This document shows, one piece after another, positions 1-6,566 of a stretch of 24,075 nt of DNA; within the stretch, counting starts at the first letter, position 1, and every line of letters begins with the position of its first letter. The DNA is from an uncultured Spirochaetales bacterium (GTDB taxonomy: Bacteria; Spirochaetota; Spirochaetia; Treponematales; Treponemataceae). The notes beneath the pieces were generated by a model. That model had not been told where the DNA came from and made no database searches. It saw only the letters and a list, made by a program, of their open reading frames with translations. Location of the stretch: assembly GCA_946061495.1 (NCBI GenBank), contig CAMGSV010000011.1, forward strand, positions 1 to 24,075. Direction: 5' to 3'. Both the position numbers and the translations under genes were made by a program.

Positions 1-522
1 AGCCTTGTCGCTATAGTACACGCAGGCAGCTTCCCCCATAGTGGCAGCAGTCAGCTGGTTGCAGAACACAACAGAGTCATACCAGGTAATCTCTTCCACA
101 GGCCGCAGATGCTGCACCTCACCATCGGCAGGAGGCCTGCTGTCCCCCTGATGCCCGCTGGGATTACTGCCCATGACAGCCTCATACAATTCCTGCGTCA
201 CCTCGTAGCGGCCGATGGCAAAGGGAGCCACGGTGATAGTCCTACCAGGCAAGAAAACCTTGCTGCCGTCATCTCCCGTTCCCTCCACTGTAAGCGCTGT
301 AGGCACCACCACCACCTCGCTGGTCTTTGCAAGCTGGAAACCTCCCAGAGAAAGGGCAGCAGAATACTCCTCTCCCGGCTGCAAACTGACCTGAGCAAGA
401 GGGGGCTCCCCACCTGCCTGTCCCTCCTGATGGGCCCCTGCCTTTGAGCAGGACACCAGACTGCCTGCAACGATCAAAAAAAGACAAATTGAAACCAAAA
501 CCTTTTCCACCGTCATTCCCAT
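1..522 (-). CDS. SUMF1/formylglycine-generating-enzyme-type lipoprotein, C-terminus outside the window
   Basis: This reading frame is open for 174 codons and runs off the left edge, so only its N-terminus is visible. Residues 1-25 form a lipoprotein signal: basic start, hydrophobic core and the lipobox LVSC with Cys25 as the probable lipidated residue. From about residue 97 the sequence reads PFAIGRYEVTQELYEAVMG, followed by NPSG, then RPVEEITWYDSVVFCNQLT. These are the hallmark blocks at the N-terminal side of SUMF1 (FGE-sulfatase) domains, which are common in treponemal lipoproteins. The catalytic cysteines of true FGE lie in the missing part, so enzymatic activity cannot be judged; many family members are not sulfatase activators. 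GGAGG (526-530) is 3 nt from the ATG at 522 but 9 nt from the ATG at 516, so either may be used. It is divergent from phosphoglucomutase. Confidence 0.85.
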   Translation of the reverse strand, partial: MGMTVEKVLVSICLFLIVAGSLVSCSKAGAHQEGQAGGEPPLAQVSLQPGEEYSAALSLGGFQLAKTSEVVVVPTALTVEGTGDDGSKVFLPGRTITVAPFAIGRYEVTQELYEAVMGSNPSGHQGDSRPPADGEVQHLRPVEEITWYDSVVFCNQLTAATMGEAACVYYSDKA

Positions 523-606
523 TTTCCTCCTTGTCCATGGTTACAACCCGACATCTCCACCTCAGGAGGCGTCTCCACCTGCCGAATCCAACACAGCAGG
601 TTCTGA

Positions 607-636
607 ATTATACCATAAGATTGCCGGGGAATTCAA
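607..636 (-). promoter_or_regulatory. Sigma-70-type promoter for the SUMF1 lipoprotein
   Basis: On the minus strand TTGAAT (631-636) and TATAAT (607-612) are separated by 18 nt. The -10 box is perfect and lies about 85 nt upstream of the lipoprotein start. The call is a consensus match only. Confidence 0.55.
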
Positions 637-665
637 CTTTTTCAAGCTACAGTGCTTATGGTATA
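609..665. repeat. 11-bp perfect inverted repeat in the divergent intergenic region
   Basis: TATACCATAAG (609-619) and CTTATGGTATA (655-665) are exact reverse complements separated by 35 nt. The left arm overlaps the -10 region of the lipoprotein promoter. The right arm resembles a -10 region on the plus strand (TATAGT, 662-667). The repeat could be an operator bound by a dimeric regulator, or a pair of back-to-back -10 elements. Confidence 0.6.
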
Positions 666-685
666 GTGCTTCCCGGATATTCTCC

Positions 686-714
686 TTGTTTTTTGCCCAT
701 TGGCCTGTTATAAT
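686..714 (+). promoter_or_regulatory. Sigma-70-type promoter for the pgm-exonuclease pair
   Basis: TTGTTT (686-691) and a perfect TATAAT (709-714) are separated by 17 nt, about 60 nt upstream of the phosphoglucomutase start. This is one of the best promoter matches in the window. Confidence 0.65.
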
Positions 715-740
715 AGAAGGGATAGATTTTTAAACATGCA

Positions 741-756
741 GTTGCTTTCCAGCAAC
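741..756 (+). promoter_or_regulatory. Small hairpin in the pgm 5' leader
   Basis: GTTGCT (741-746) and AGCAAC (751-756) form a 6-bp stem with a 4-nt TTCC loop, ending 10 nt before the AGGAGG ribosome-binding site. It may stabilise the leader; there is no T-run, so it is not a terminator. Confidence 0.4.
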
Positions 757-776
757 AACAAATATCAGGAGGAATT

Positions 777-2546
777 ATGGACTACAACGAGATTCTCCAG
801 CGGGCAGAGGATTATATCGCCCAAGAGAAGGACCAGGGATTTTGCCAGGAAGTGAAGGACTTGATTGCAGCGGACAACAGGGCGGAGCTGGAGGACCGGT
901 TCTACCAGAACCTTGAGTTCGGCACCGGCGGCCTGCGGGGTGTCATCGGCGGCGGCACCAACCGCATGAACACCTGGGTCATCAACAACGCCACACAGGG
1001 GCTGGCAAACTACGTCATCAAGACCTATCCTGAGAAGGCCAAGGCCGGACAGCTTTCTGCCGTGGTAGCCTACGATTCCCGCCGCTTCTCCGACGTATTC
1101 GCCCAGGCCACCGCCTGCATCTTCGCCGCCAACGGCTTCAAGACCTACCTGTTCACCAGTCTGCGTCCCACCCCGGAATTGTCCTACGCCATCAGAACCC
1201 TGGGCTGCGACACCGGCGTGGTGGTGACCGCCTCCCACAATCCTCCCCAGTACAACGGCTACAAGGCCTACTGGAACGACGGCGCCCAGGTCATCGAGCC
1301 CCACGACCAGGGCATCATCAACGAGGTGAATTCTGTCACCCAAGTAAAGACCATCTCCAAGGAGGAGGCCATCAAGGCAGGCTCCCTGGTTATGATCGAC
1401 AAGGAAATCGACGAGAAGTACTGGGCCATGGTGAAGTCCCAGCTGTTCCGTCCTGACCTCATCAAGGAAAAGGCCAGCGAAGTGAAGATTGTCTACACTC
1501 CCCTCCACGGAACGGGAGCCATGCATGTTGAGAAGGTGCTGGGAGACCTGGGCCTCACCGTCATCACGGTACCTGAGCAGCGGGAGCCTGACGGCAACTT
1601 CTCCACCGTAGAGAAGCCCAATCCTGAAGAAGCACCGGCCCTGAAGATGGCGCTGGAGCTGGCCAAGAAGGAAAAGGCCGACGTGGTGATGGCCACCGAC
1701 CCCGACGCTGACCGCTTCGGCGGTGCCGTCCCCGATGCAGCGGGCAACTATGTGCTCATTACGGGAAACCAGATGGGTGCCCTGCTGTGCGACTACATCC
1801 TCACCAGCCGCAAGGAATTGGGAAGGATGCCCGCCAATCCGGCTGTCATCCGCTCCATCGTCACCTCCACCTTTGCCGACAAGATTTGCGCCGCCAACGG
1901 TGTCCATCTGGCGGAATGCCTCACAGGCTTCAAGTGGATTGCCGCCGTCATGGCAGACTTCGAGAAGACGGGCAGCCACAGCTACGTGTTCGGCTTTGAG
2001 GAGAGCTACGGCTACAACGTGGAGACTGACGTGCGGGACAAGGACGGTGTCTCCGCCGCAGCCATGTGCGCCGAGATGACCCTCTACTGGCGCTCCCAGG
2101 GCAAGTCCCTGCTGCAGCGGCTGGAAGAATTGTTCACCCAGTTCGGCTATTTCGAGGACCGCTCCATCTCCAGGAACTTTGCGGGAGCCAGCGGCGTGAC
2201 CACCATGAAGGGAATCATGGCAAGACTGCGGGAAGAGGGACTCAAGAGTCTGGGCGGACAGAAGGTGGTGCTGATTCGCGACATTCAGACCAGCACCAGC
2301 TACGACCCAGCCAATCCCTCGGACAAGAAGTCGGTGGACCTGCCCAAGAGCAATGTGCTCCAGTTCTTCCTGGAGAACGGCACCGTAGTCAGCGCCCGCC
2401 CCTCTGGAACCGAGCCAAAGATCAAGTTCTACATCAACAGCATGGTTCCCCCCACCGGCAACCTGGCGGACTCAAAGGCCTCTTCCGAAAAGCTCTGCAA
2501 CGCCATTGAAGCTGAAATCAACGGGATCCTCGATGCTGCAAAGTAA
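777..2546 (+). CDS. pgm: Phosphoglucomutase/phosphomannomutase family (alpha-D-phosphohexomutase)
   Basis: A 589-residue cytoplasmic enzyme expected to interconvert glucose-1-phosphate and glucose-6-phosphate (or the mannose equivalents), linking glycolysis to sugar-nucleotide and glycogen synthesis. All four active-site loops of the superfamily are visible: the phosphoserine loop TASHNP (Ser153), the magnesium loop DPDADR (308-313), the sugar-specificity loop GFEESYGY (406-413) and the phosphate-binding loop RPSGTEPK (541-548). The GFEES form and the length match the PGM2/PgcA-type branch (about 580 residues) rather than short bacterial GlmM or ManB. AGGAGG (767-772) lies 4 nt before the ATG. 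The next gene starts inside its 3' end, suggesting a two-gene transcript. Substrate preference between glucose and mannose cannot be read from sequence alone. Confidence 0.95.
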   Translation: MDYNEILQRAEDYIAQEKDQGFCQEVKDLIAADNRAELEDRFYQNLEFGTGGLRGVIGGGTNRMNTWVINNATQGLANYVIKTYPEKAKAGQLSAVVAYDSRRFSDVFAQATACIFAANGFKTYLFTSLRPTPELSYAIRTLGCDTGVVVTASHNPPQYNGYKAYWNDGAQVIEPHDQGIINEVNSVTQVKTISKEEAIKAGSLVMIDKEIDEKYWAMVKSQLFRPDLIKEKASEVKIVYTPLHGTGAMHVEKVLGDLGLTVITVPEQREPDGNFSTVEKPNPEEAPALKMALELAKKEKADVVMATDPDADRFGGAVPDAAGNYVLITGNQMGALLCDYILTSRKELGRMPANPAVIRSIVTSTFADKICAANGVHLAECLTGFKWIAAVMADFEKTGSHSYVFGFEESYGYNVETDVRDKDGVSAAAMCAEMTLYWRSQGKSLLQRLEELFTQFGYFEDRSISRNFAGASGVTTMKGIMARLREEGLKSLGGQKVVLIRDIQTSTSYDPANPSDKKSVDLPKSNVLQFFLENGTVVSARPSGTEPKIKFYINSMVPPTGNLADSKASSEKLCNAIEAEINGILDAAK

Positions 2547-3099
2547 CAGCCGAAGTCTGAAAAAAGTTCGGGAGCTGCTCCGTCTCTATCAGGGCGGAGC
2601 GGTTTTCACTGCCTTTGACACGGAGACCACAGGACTGAGTGCCAACAACGACCGGCTACTGGAAATCGGTGCGGTGCAATTCAGCAAGAAGGGTGTACTT
2701 GACACCTTCAACCAGCTCATCAACCCCTGCTGCCCCCTGTCGCCTGCGGCCATGGCAGTGAACAACATCACCCCCCAGATGGTGAAGGATTGTCCCCCGG
2801 AGGCACAGGTGCTTCCAGGCTTCCTCCATTTCATCGGAGACAGCGTCCTGCTGGCCCACAATGCCAACTTTGACCTGAAATTCGTCAACACGGCGTTAGT
2901 CCGCAGTGGCTACCAGTCACTGCAGAACAAGACGGGAGACACGGTGCATCTGGCAAAGGCAGCCTTCCCGGAGCTGCCCAATCACAAGCTCCAGACCCTC
3001 GCACACCATTTTGGCATTCATCCCGGCAACGCCCACCGTGCCCAGGATGACGCCAGAGTCTGCATGGAGGTCTTTCTTCGCTGCCTCCAGCAGGTCTAG
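2533..3099 (+). CDS. DEDDh 3'-5' exonuclease (DNA polymerase III epsilon-like)
   Basis: A 188-residue exonuclease-fold protein. The three Exo motifs are intact: FDTETTG (Asp29, Glu31), HNANFDLKF (Asp114) and HRAQDDA (His168, Asp173), making it a DEDDh enzyme that should remove 3' nucleotides with two metal ions. It has only the exonuclease domain, with no polymerase or GIY-YIG extension, so it could be the proofreading epsilon subunit or a standalone DnaQ-like nuclease. The ATG at 2533 lies 14 nt inside pgm, which implies translational coupling; a weak GGGAT sits about 6 nt upstream. A TTG at 2506 is in frame but adds residues with no family likeness and has no ribosome-binding site. The gene ends convergent to the sigma factor. 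Confidence 0.88.
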   Translation: MLQSNSRSLKKVRELLRLYQGGAVFTAFDTETTGLSANNDRLLEIGAVQFSKKGVLDTFNQLINPCCPLSPAAMAVNNITPQMVKDCPPEAQVLPGFLHFIGDSVLLAHNANFDLKFVNTALVRSGYQSLQNKTGDTVHLAKAAFPELPNHKLQTLAHHFGIHPGNAHRAQDDARVCMEVFLRCLQQV

Positions 3100-3122
3100 T
3101 AGAATAAAAAGAAGGCTAGGAA

Positions 3123-3150
3123 CGGGAGTGGAATGGGGAAAGGCCTCCCG
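3123..3150. terminator. Weak hairpin between convergent genes
   Basis: CGGGAG (3123-3128) and CTCCCG (3145-3150) can pair as a 6-bp stem with a 16-nt loop in the 64-base gap between the exonuclease and the sigma factor. Neither strand has a T-run directly after the stem, so termination here is uncertain. Confidence 0.25.
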
Positions 3151-3163
3151 CCCCGGCCAGAAA

Positions 3164-4141
3164 CTAGCGCAACTCGTTGAAGGAAAGCAACGCCTCGCTT
3201 TCCTTCAGTTTTTCCAGCATCTTCTCCTGAATCTGCCGCACCCGCTCACGGGTGATTCCCAGCACACGGCCAGTCTCTGAAAGTGTCATGGGGGTTCTGC
3301 CACCAAGGCCAAACCGCAGCTTGATGATGGCCATCTCCCGCTCGGAAAATTCCCGCAGCACCGTATCGATGGTCTCGGACAGCATGGCAGAGAACACGTT
3401 CTCCATCTGCTGCTCGTCATCGTCGCTCGTCAGCAAATCCCCCAGCACCGAAGGACTGCTCTCGTCAATGGTGGTATCCAGACTGGAGGTCTCCTGAGCC
3501 AGCTTCATGTACTCCTCAATTTTTTCAGGAGTCTCGCCAATATATTCTGACAGCTCCACACAGGTGGGCTCACGGCCATATTCCTGGGTCAGCTGCTTTG
3601 CAATCATGAAGCACTTGTTGATGGTGTTCAGCATGTGAACCGGCATCCTGATGATGCGGCCCTTGTCGGCAATGCCCTTGATGATGGCCTGACGAATCCA
3701 CCAGATACCATAGGTTGAAAAGCGGCAGTTCCTGCTGGCCTCAAACCGATCCACCGCCTCCAAAAGGCCGATATTTCCCTCGTCAATCAAGTCGATGAGG
3801 GCCAGTCCACGGTGCTGATATTTCTTCGCCACGGACACCACCAGCCGCAGGTTTGCGTGAACCATCTTGTTCTTCTCGATTCTCAATGCCTCCTGCAAGC
3901 GTTCAATCTCCGCAGAAAGCTCCAGCTCCCTATCAGGGGAGGCAGCCAGTTGGTCCCCCAGCCCCCTGATTTTGGCCTTCAGCCCCTGAATATTTTCCGC
4001 CAGCTGCAGCTCCTCCTGAGGAGAAAGCAATGCATACCGGGAAATCTGTTTCAGATATATTGCCAGGGGATCCACTTCGTTGACTGTATTGACAAACTCA
4101 CATTCAGCGGAACCAGTTATTTTTTCAAAACATGTATCCAT
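3164..4141 (-). CDS. RNA polymerase sigma-70 family factor (group 1/2 type)
   Basis: A 325-residue sigma factor. Region 1.2 is at about residues 22-52 (DPLAIYLKQI), region 2 at about 95-165 (NLRLVVSVAKKYQHRGL, then FSTYGIWWIRQAI), region 3 at about 170-245, and region 4 at about 264-318, ending in the helix-turn-helix ITRERVRQIQEKMLEKL. There is no region 1.1 and only a short helical insert (about 52-90), so it is smaller than a typical RpoD and may be a second, RpoD/RpoS-like sigma. In region 2.4 the position corresponding to E. coli RpoD Thr440 is Ile154 (QAIIK instead of QAITR), which could alter -10 recognition. GGAGG lies 4 nt upstream of the ATG. It is transcribed alone, with its own promoter, and is convergent to the exonuclease gene. 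Confidence 0.92.
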   Translation of the reverse strand: MDTCFEKITGSAECEFVNTVNEVDPLAIYLKQISRYALLSPQEELQLAENIQGLKAKIRGLGDQLAASPDRELELSAEIERLQEALRIEKNKMVHANLRLVVSVAKKYQHRGLALIDLIDEGNIGLLEAVDRFEASRNCRFSTYGIWWIRQAIIKGIADKGRIIRMPVHMLNTINKCFMIAKQLTQEYGREPTCVELSEYIGETPEKIEEYMKLAQETSSLDTTIDESSPSVLGDLLTSDDDEQQMENVFSAMLSETIDTVLREFSEREMAIIKLRFGLGGRTPMTLSETGRVLGITRERVRQIQEKMLEKLKESEALLSFNELR

Positions 4142-4159
4142 GTTTCCTCCTATATCTCA

Positions 4160-4188
4160 AACATAGTTTTTGTACTCGAAAAATGCAA
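4160..4188 (-). promoter_or_regulatory. Candidate promoter for the sigma factor gene
   Basis: On the minus strand TTGCAT (4183-4188) and TATGTT (4160-4165) are separated by 17 nt, about 19 nt upstream of the ATG. The hexamers are imperfect and the leader would be short. Confidence 0.4.
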
Positions 4189-4212
4189 AAAATAAAACCC
4201 AATTTTGTGCTT

Positions 4213-4248
4213 CTTACCAAAGACTTATCCGTATCTTAACCAAGTCTT
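4213..4248. repeat. Imperfect 14-bp direct repeat with 22-nt period upstream of the sigma factor
   Basis: CTTACCAAAGACTT (4213-4226) and CTTAACCAAGTCTT (4235-4248) match at 11 of 14 positions. The 22-nt period is two helical turns, as expected for two regulator sites on one DNA face. Within it AAGACTT and AAGTCTT also form an inverted repeat. It lies just upstream of the candidate sigma promoter. No regulator is identified. Confidence 0.3.
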
Positions 4249-4298
4249 GACATAAGGAGCCCGAAAGGACTTTTGGAGGTAATTGATGATATGGACAC

Positions 4299-4322
4299 AA
4301 AAAAAAGCCCCCCGAATCGGGG
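4299..4322 (-). terminator. Intrinsic terminator after the LysM gene
   Basis: Read on the minus strand, CCCCG and CGGGG (4310-4322) form a 5-bp GC stem with a 3-nt loop, extended by further G and C residues, and followed by eight T (4306 down to 4299). It lies 33 nt past the LysM stop codon and is the likely end of the transcript containing flbD to fliP, the HD gene and the LysM gene. Confidence 0.8.
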
Positions 4323-4355
4323 TCTTGCAAGAGAGGGCTCCCTTATTCCAGCAGC

Positions 4356-5165
4356 TCAGCCTCGGGGAGCCTTAGCTGGATCTATGGGCTTTCCGTTTTG
4401 GTATACCATAAAGGTCAGCTGGTCCTTGCCGGTGAAGCTGTCCACACCCACAACTCCCAGCTGCTTGCCGGTGGCAATGTACTCCCCCTTGGTCACGGTG
4501 GTGTCGGAAAGCCCGGTGTATACGTACATATGGCCTGACTGGGCCTGCACGAACACCACCTTGCCAAATCCACGGTACAGGCCGCTGAACATCACCGTTC
4601 CCGCCTGGATGGCACAGACTGCCTCATTCTTCTTGGCGCTCAGCTGCACCCCAGAAATTTTCCCAGAGACATACACCACCTCAGGGTTCTTCACCGGCCA
4701 CACCAGGGAAGAGTCACCTTTCTTACCGGTATAGCTTCTGGGATCTGAAATCTCTATGGTTGGAGTGCTGACAATCGTATTTGCAATAGTGGTGGTAGAA
4801 GCCGGTACCTTTAGCACTTGTCCCACCTTCAAGGTGTCGGAGCTCTTTAGCTTGTTCAATGATAAAAGCTCATCGACCGTCATATTGTGGCGGCGAGCAA
4901 TACCATAGAAGGTATCCCCCTTGGCTACGATATAGGATTCAGTGGTGGGCAACGATTTTGCAGGAATCACCAGCTTTTGCCCCACCTTCAACACCTGGGA
5001 TTGGGTTATCTTATTTTCTGTACAAAGCTCCGCCACCGTAATGCCATATTTCCTGCTAATGGAATACAGCGTCTCCCCCTTCGCCACCACGTGGCTTGTA
5101 TCTGAGAAAACTGGAGCTGCTAGGAGCAGTCCTATAAGTGTGATGAAAAAAATGAGCCTAGTCAT
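4356..5165 (-). CDS. Secreted LysM protein with degenerate LytM/M23 domain (NlpD/EnvC-like)
   Basis: A 269-residue exported protein. Residues 1-22 form a signal peptide, without a lipobox cysteine. Two LysM peptidoglycan-binding domains follow (about 25-69, HVVAKGETLYSISRKYGI; about 78-122, YIVAKGDTFYGIARRHNM). A LytM-like beta domain covers about 155-265. Active M23 endopeptidases need HxGxD, a third His and HxH. Here the equivalent positions read ISGVQ, YTGL and QLTF, so every zinc ligand is gone. LysM plus inactive LytM is the architecture of NlpD-type activators of cell-wall amidases, which suggests a role in septum splitting or wall remodelling rather than hydrolysis. It lies 33 nt downstream of the HD gene with no clear ribosome-binding site, and an in-frame stop immediately precedes the ATG. 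Confidence 0.85.
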   Translation of the reverse strand: MTRLIFFITLIGLLLAAPVFSDTSHVVAKGETLYSISRKYGITVAELCTENKITQSQVLKVGQKLVIPAKSLPTTESYIVAKGDTFYGIARRHNMTVDELLSLNKLKSSDTLKVGQVLKVPASTTTIANTIVSTPTIEISDPRSYTGKKGDSSLVWPVKNPEVVYVSGKISGVQLSAKKNEAVCAIQAGTVMFSGLYRGFGKVVFVQAQSGHMYVYTGLSDTTVTKGEYIATGKQLGVVGVDSFTGKDQLTFMVYQNGKPIDPAKAPRG

Positions 5166-5198
5166 ACGCTATTGTATCGGCATAATCAGGGCTGTTTA

Positions 5199-6473
5199 TT
5201 AGCCTTCCTGGAACTGGCTAAAGAATGCTGCCACATCAAATCCATTTACCCTTCCCCGCTGACGATAGAGCCGTAGCAGGTTCTCCTTGCCAGAGGTCAG
5301 GTGCTGTGAAGTGATGCCATAACGGATGGAACTGTCGGCTTCCAGGAAGGCGGCAATGTGGTCCGCCACCTTCACCAGATTTCCGTCCACCGGGGAGAAC
5401 TCATCAAAGTTGTACCGCTGGTTTAGTTCTTCAAAAGACACCTCCAACTGCTGTCCTGGAGGCAACTGGGCCACCTCCTCAGGCATTTCCCGAGCAAAAA
5501 GAGTTCCCGGCTCCGGCACCCGTATACGGTTGGCAAACTCGTTGCTGGTAAAGTACATCAGCTCATCGCGGTAGCAGTCATCCATCAGGGGAGAAAGTTC
5601 CTTCCCTACAATCTCATCCTCAATAAGTTTCACGATATGGGGCAGACCGTCGGTGGCCTGCTTCACCGGCGAGATGATGTCCCGGGTCACCGCCTCCGGC
5701 AGGTCATGGAAAAGCCCGCAGAAGAAGTTGTTGTACCGCCGCCCCTCGCAGAAGGTGGTGCCACTAGCATACTCCAGCAACAGGGTGAGGATGGCCACAA
5801 AGAAGGAATGGCCCAGCACACTGGTGCGAGGCACCCGGGGAGTCTGATTCCAGCGGGTCTGGAACCGCAGCTGCTCCAGCATCATCAGGAACCGATAGGG
5901 CTTCTGCTTTGTCACCAGCAGCTGCAGCGCCCGCAGGTCCAGATACTCTTCAATGTCCCGATTCAGCCCCTCCTCAATGGGGTCCAGGCGGAATTTTTCA
6001 TTCACCACGGAAATCATTTGGAATTCCCGCAGGGTGGAATACTTGTGGGCAGCACGGAACATCCTGGCAGTACGACCAACCAGACTGGTAGGATCAGGAG
6101 CGGGACCACAGCAATAATCCTCAAAGCGCTCCAGCAGTCCTTTCTGTGGCAACAGTCCACGGTACTGCTGCACCACCCACTGGTTCAGCTTTTTGTATTC
6201 CGCTGGATAGTCACGGCGAATCATCCGCTGCACGGGAGACTTAATGTCACAGAGGGCAATCTTCCGCAAAAGCTCAAAGAAGGAGGCGTGAATCATCCAG
6301 TCCCAATCCAGGCTCTGGCCCCGCTCCTCCTCAAATTTTCCGATGATGTAGGCCGCCATCATCTTTTCCGCCGCCTTGTCCATCTCGATCATGTCAAAGG
6401 GGCGCACCAAATCATTCCACCGCTCGATGGAAAAACCTTCAAATATTTTGAGAACGAGAGACTTTGTCAGCAT
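5199..6473 (-). CDS. HD-domain phosphohydrolase, YfbR-like signature
   Basis: A 424-residue protein without signal peptide or membrane segment. The C-terminal half holds the HD metal site: GHSFFVAIL (His222), FHDLPEAVTRDIISPVK (His256-Asp257) and VKVADHIAAFLEAD (Asp371). The E-x3-RD-x3-PVK string after the HD pair resembles the E-TGD-PTPVK signature of YfbR-type 5'-nucleotidases, although this protein is about twice as long. The N-terminal 210 residues are helical-looking and match no family I recognise. It starts 93 nt after fliP with AAGGA 6 nt before the ATG, and precedes the LysM gene on the same strand, so co-transcription with the flagellar unit is plausible. The substrate is unknown; a nucleotide or nucleotide second messenger is possible but is inference. 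Confidence 0.8.
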   Translation of the reverse strand: MLTKSLVLKIFEGFSIERWNDLVRPFDMIEMDKAAEKMMAAYIIGKFEEERGQSLDWDWMIHASFFELLRKIALCDIKSPVQRMIRRDYPAEYKKLNQWVVQQYRGLLPQKGLLERFEDYCCGPAPDPTSLVGRTARMFRAAHKYSTLREFQMISVVNEKFRLDPIEEGLNRDIEEYLDLRALQLLVTKQKPYRFLMMLEQLRFQTRWNQTPRVPRTSVLGHSFFVAILTLLLEYASGTTFCEGRRYNNFFCGLFHDLPEAVTRDIISPVKQATDGLPHIVKLIEDEIVGKELSPLMDDCYRDELMYFTSNEFANRIRVPEPGTLFAREMPEEVAQLPPGQQLEVSFEELNQRYNFDEFSPVDGNLVKVADHIAAFLEADSSIRYGITSQHLTSGKENLLRLYRQRGRVNGFDVAAFFSQFQEG

Positions 6474-6566
6474 AAGTTTTCCTTATCAGGGTTTTCGTCC
6501 TTTCTCGGACTGGTCAAGGCCCCACCGGACCAATCAGGAGTGGTTGTCGGCGCTTGGCAATGCTTT

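Noticed and set aside
269..538. An ATG-started 89-codon minus-strand ORF at the left edge.
   Set aside because: It is out of frame with the lipoprotein, which has a signal peptide, lipobox and SUMF1 motifs in the frame open to the window edge.
765..1979. A 404-codon open frame antisense to phosphoglucomutase.
   Set aside because: The opposite frame has every active-site loop of the mutase and the antisense product is low-complexity Gly/Val/His sequence; it is a composition shadow.
4323..4332. The 10-bp palindrome TCTTGCAAGA next to the LysM terminator.
   Set aside because: Single short palindrome with no second copy or promoter nearby; likely chance.
4286..4375. A 29-codon plus-strand ORF with GGAGG 6 nt before its ATG, near a TTGACA at 4247-4252.
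   Set aside because: It reads through the minus-strand terminator and into the antisense of the LysM gene, and the TTGACA has no -10 box at a workable distance.
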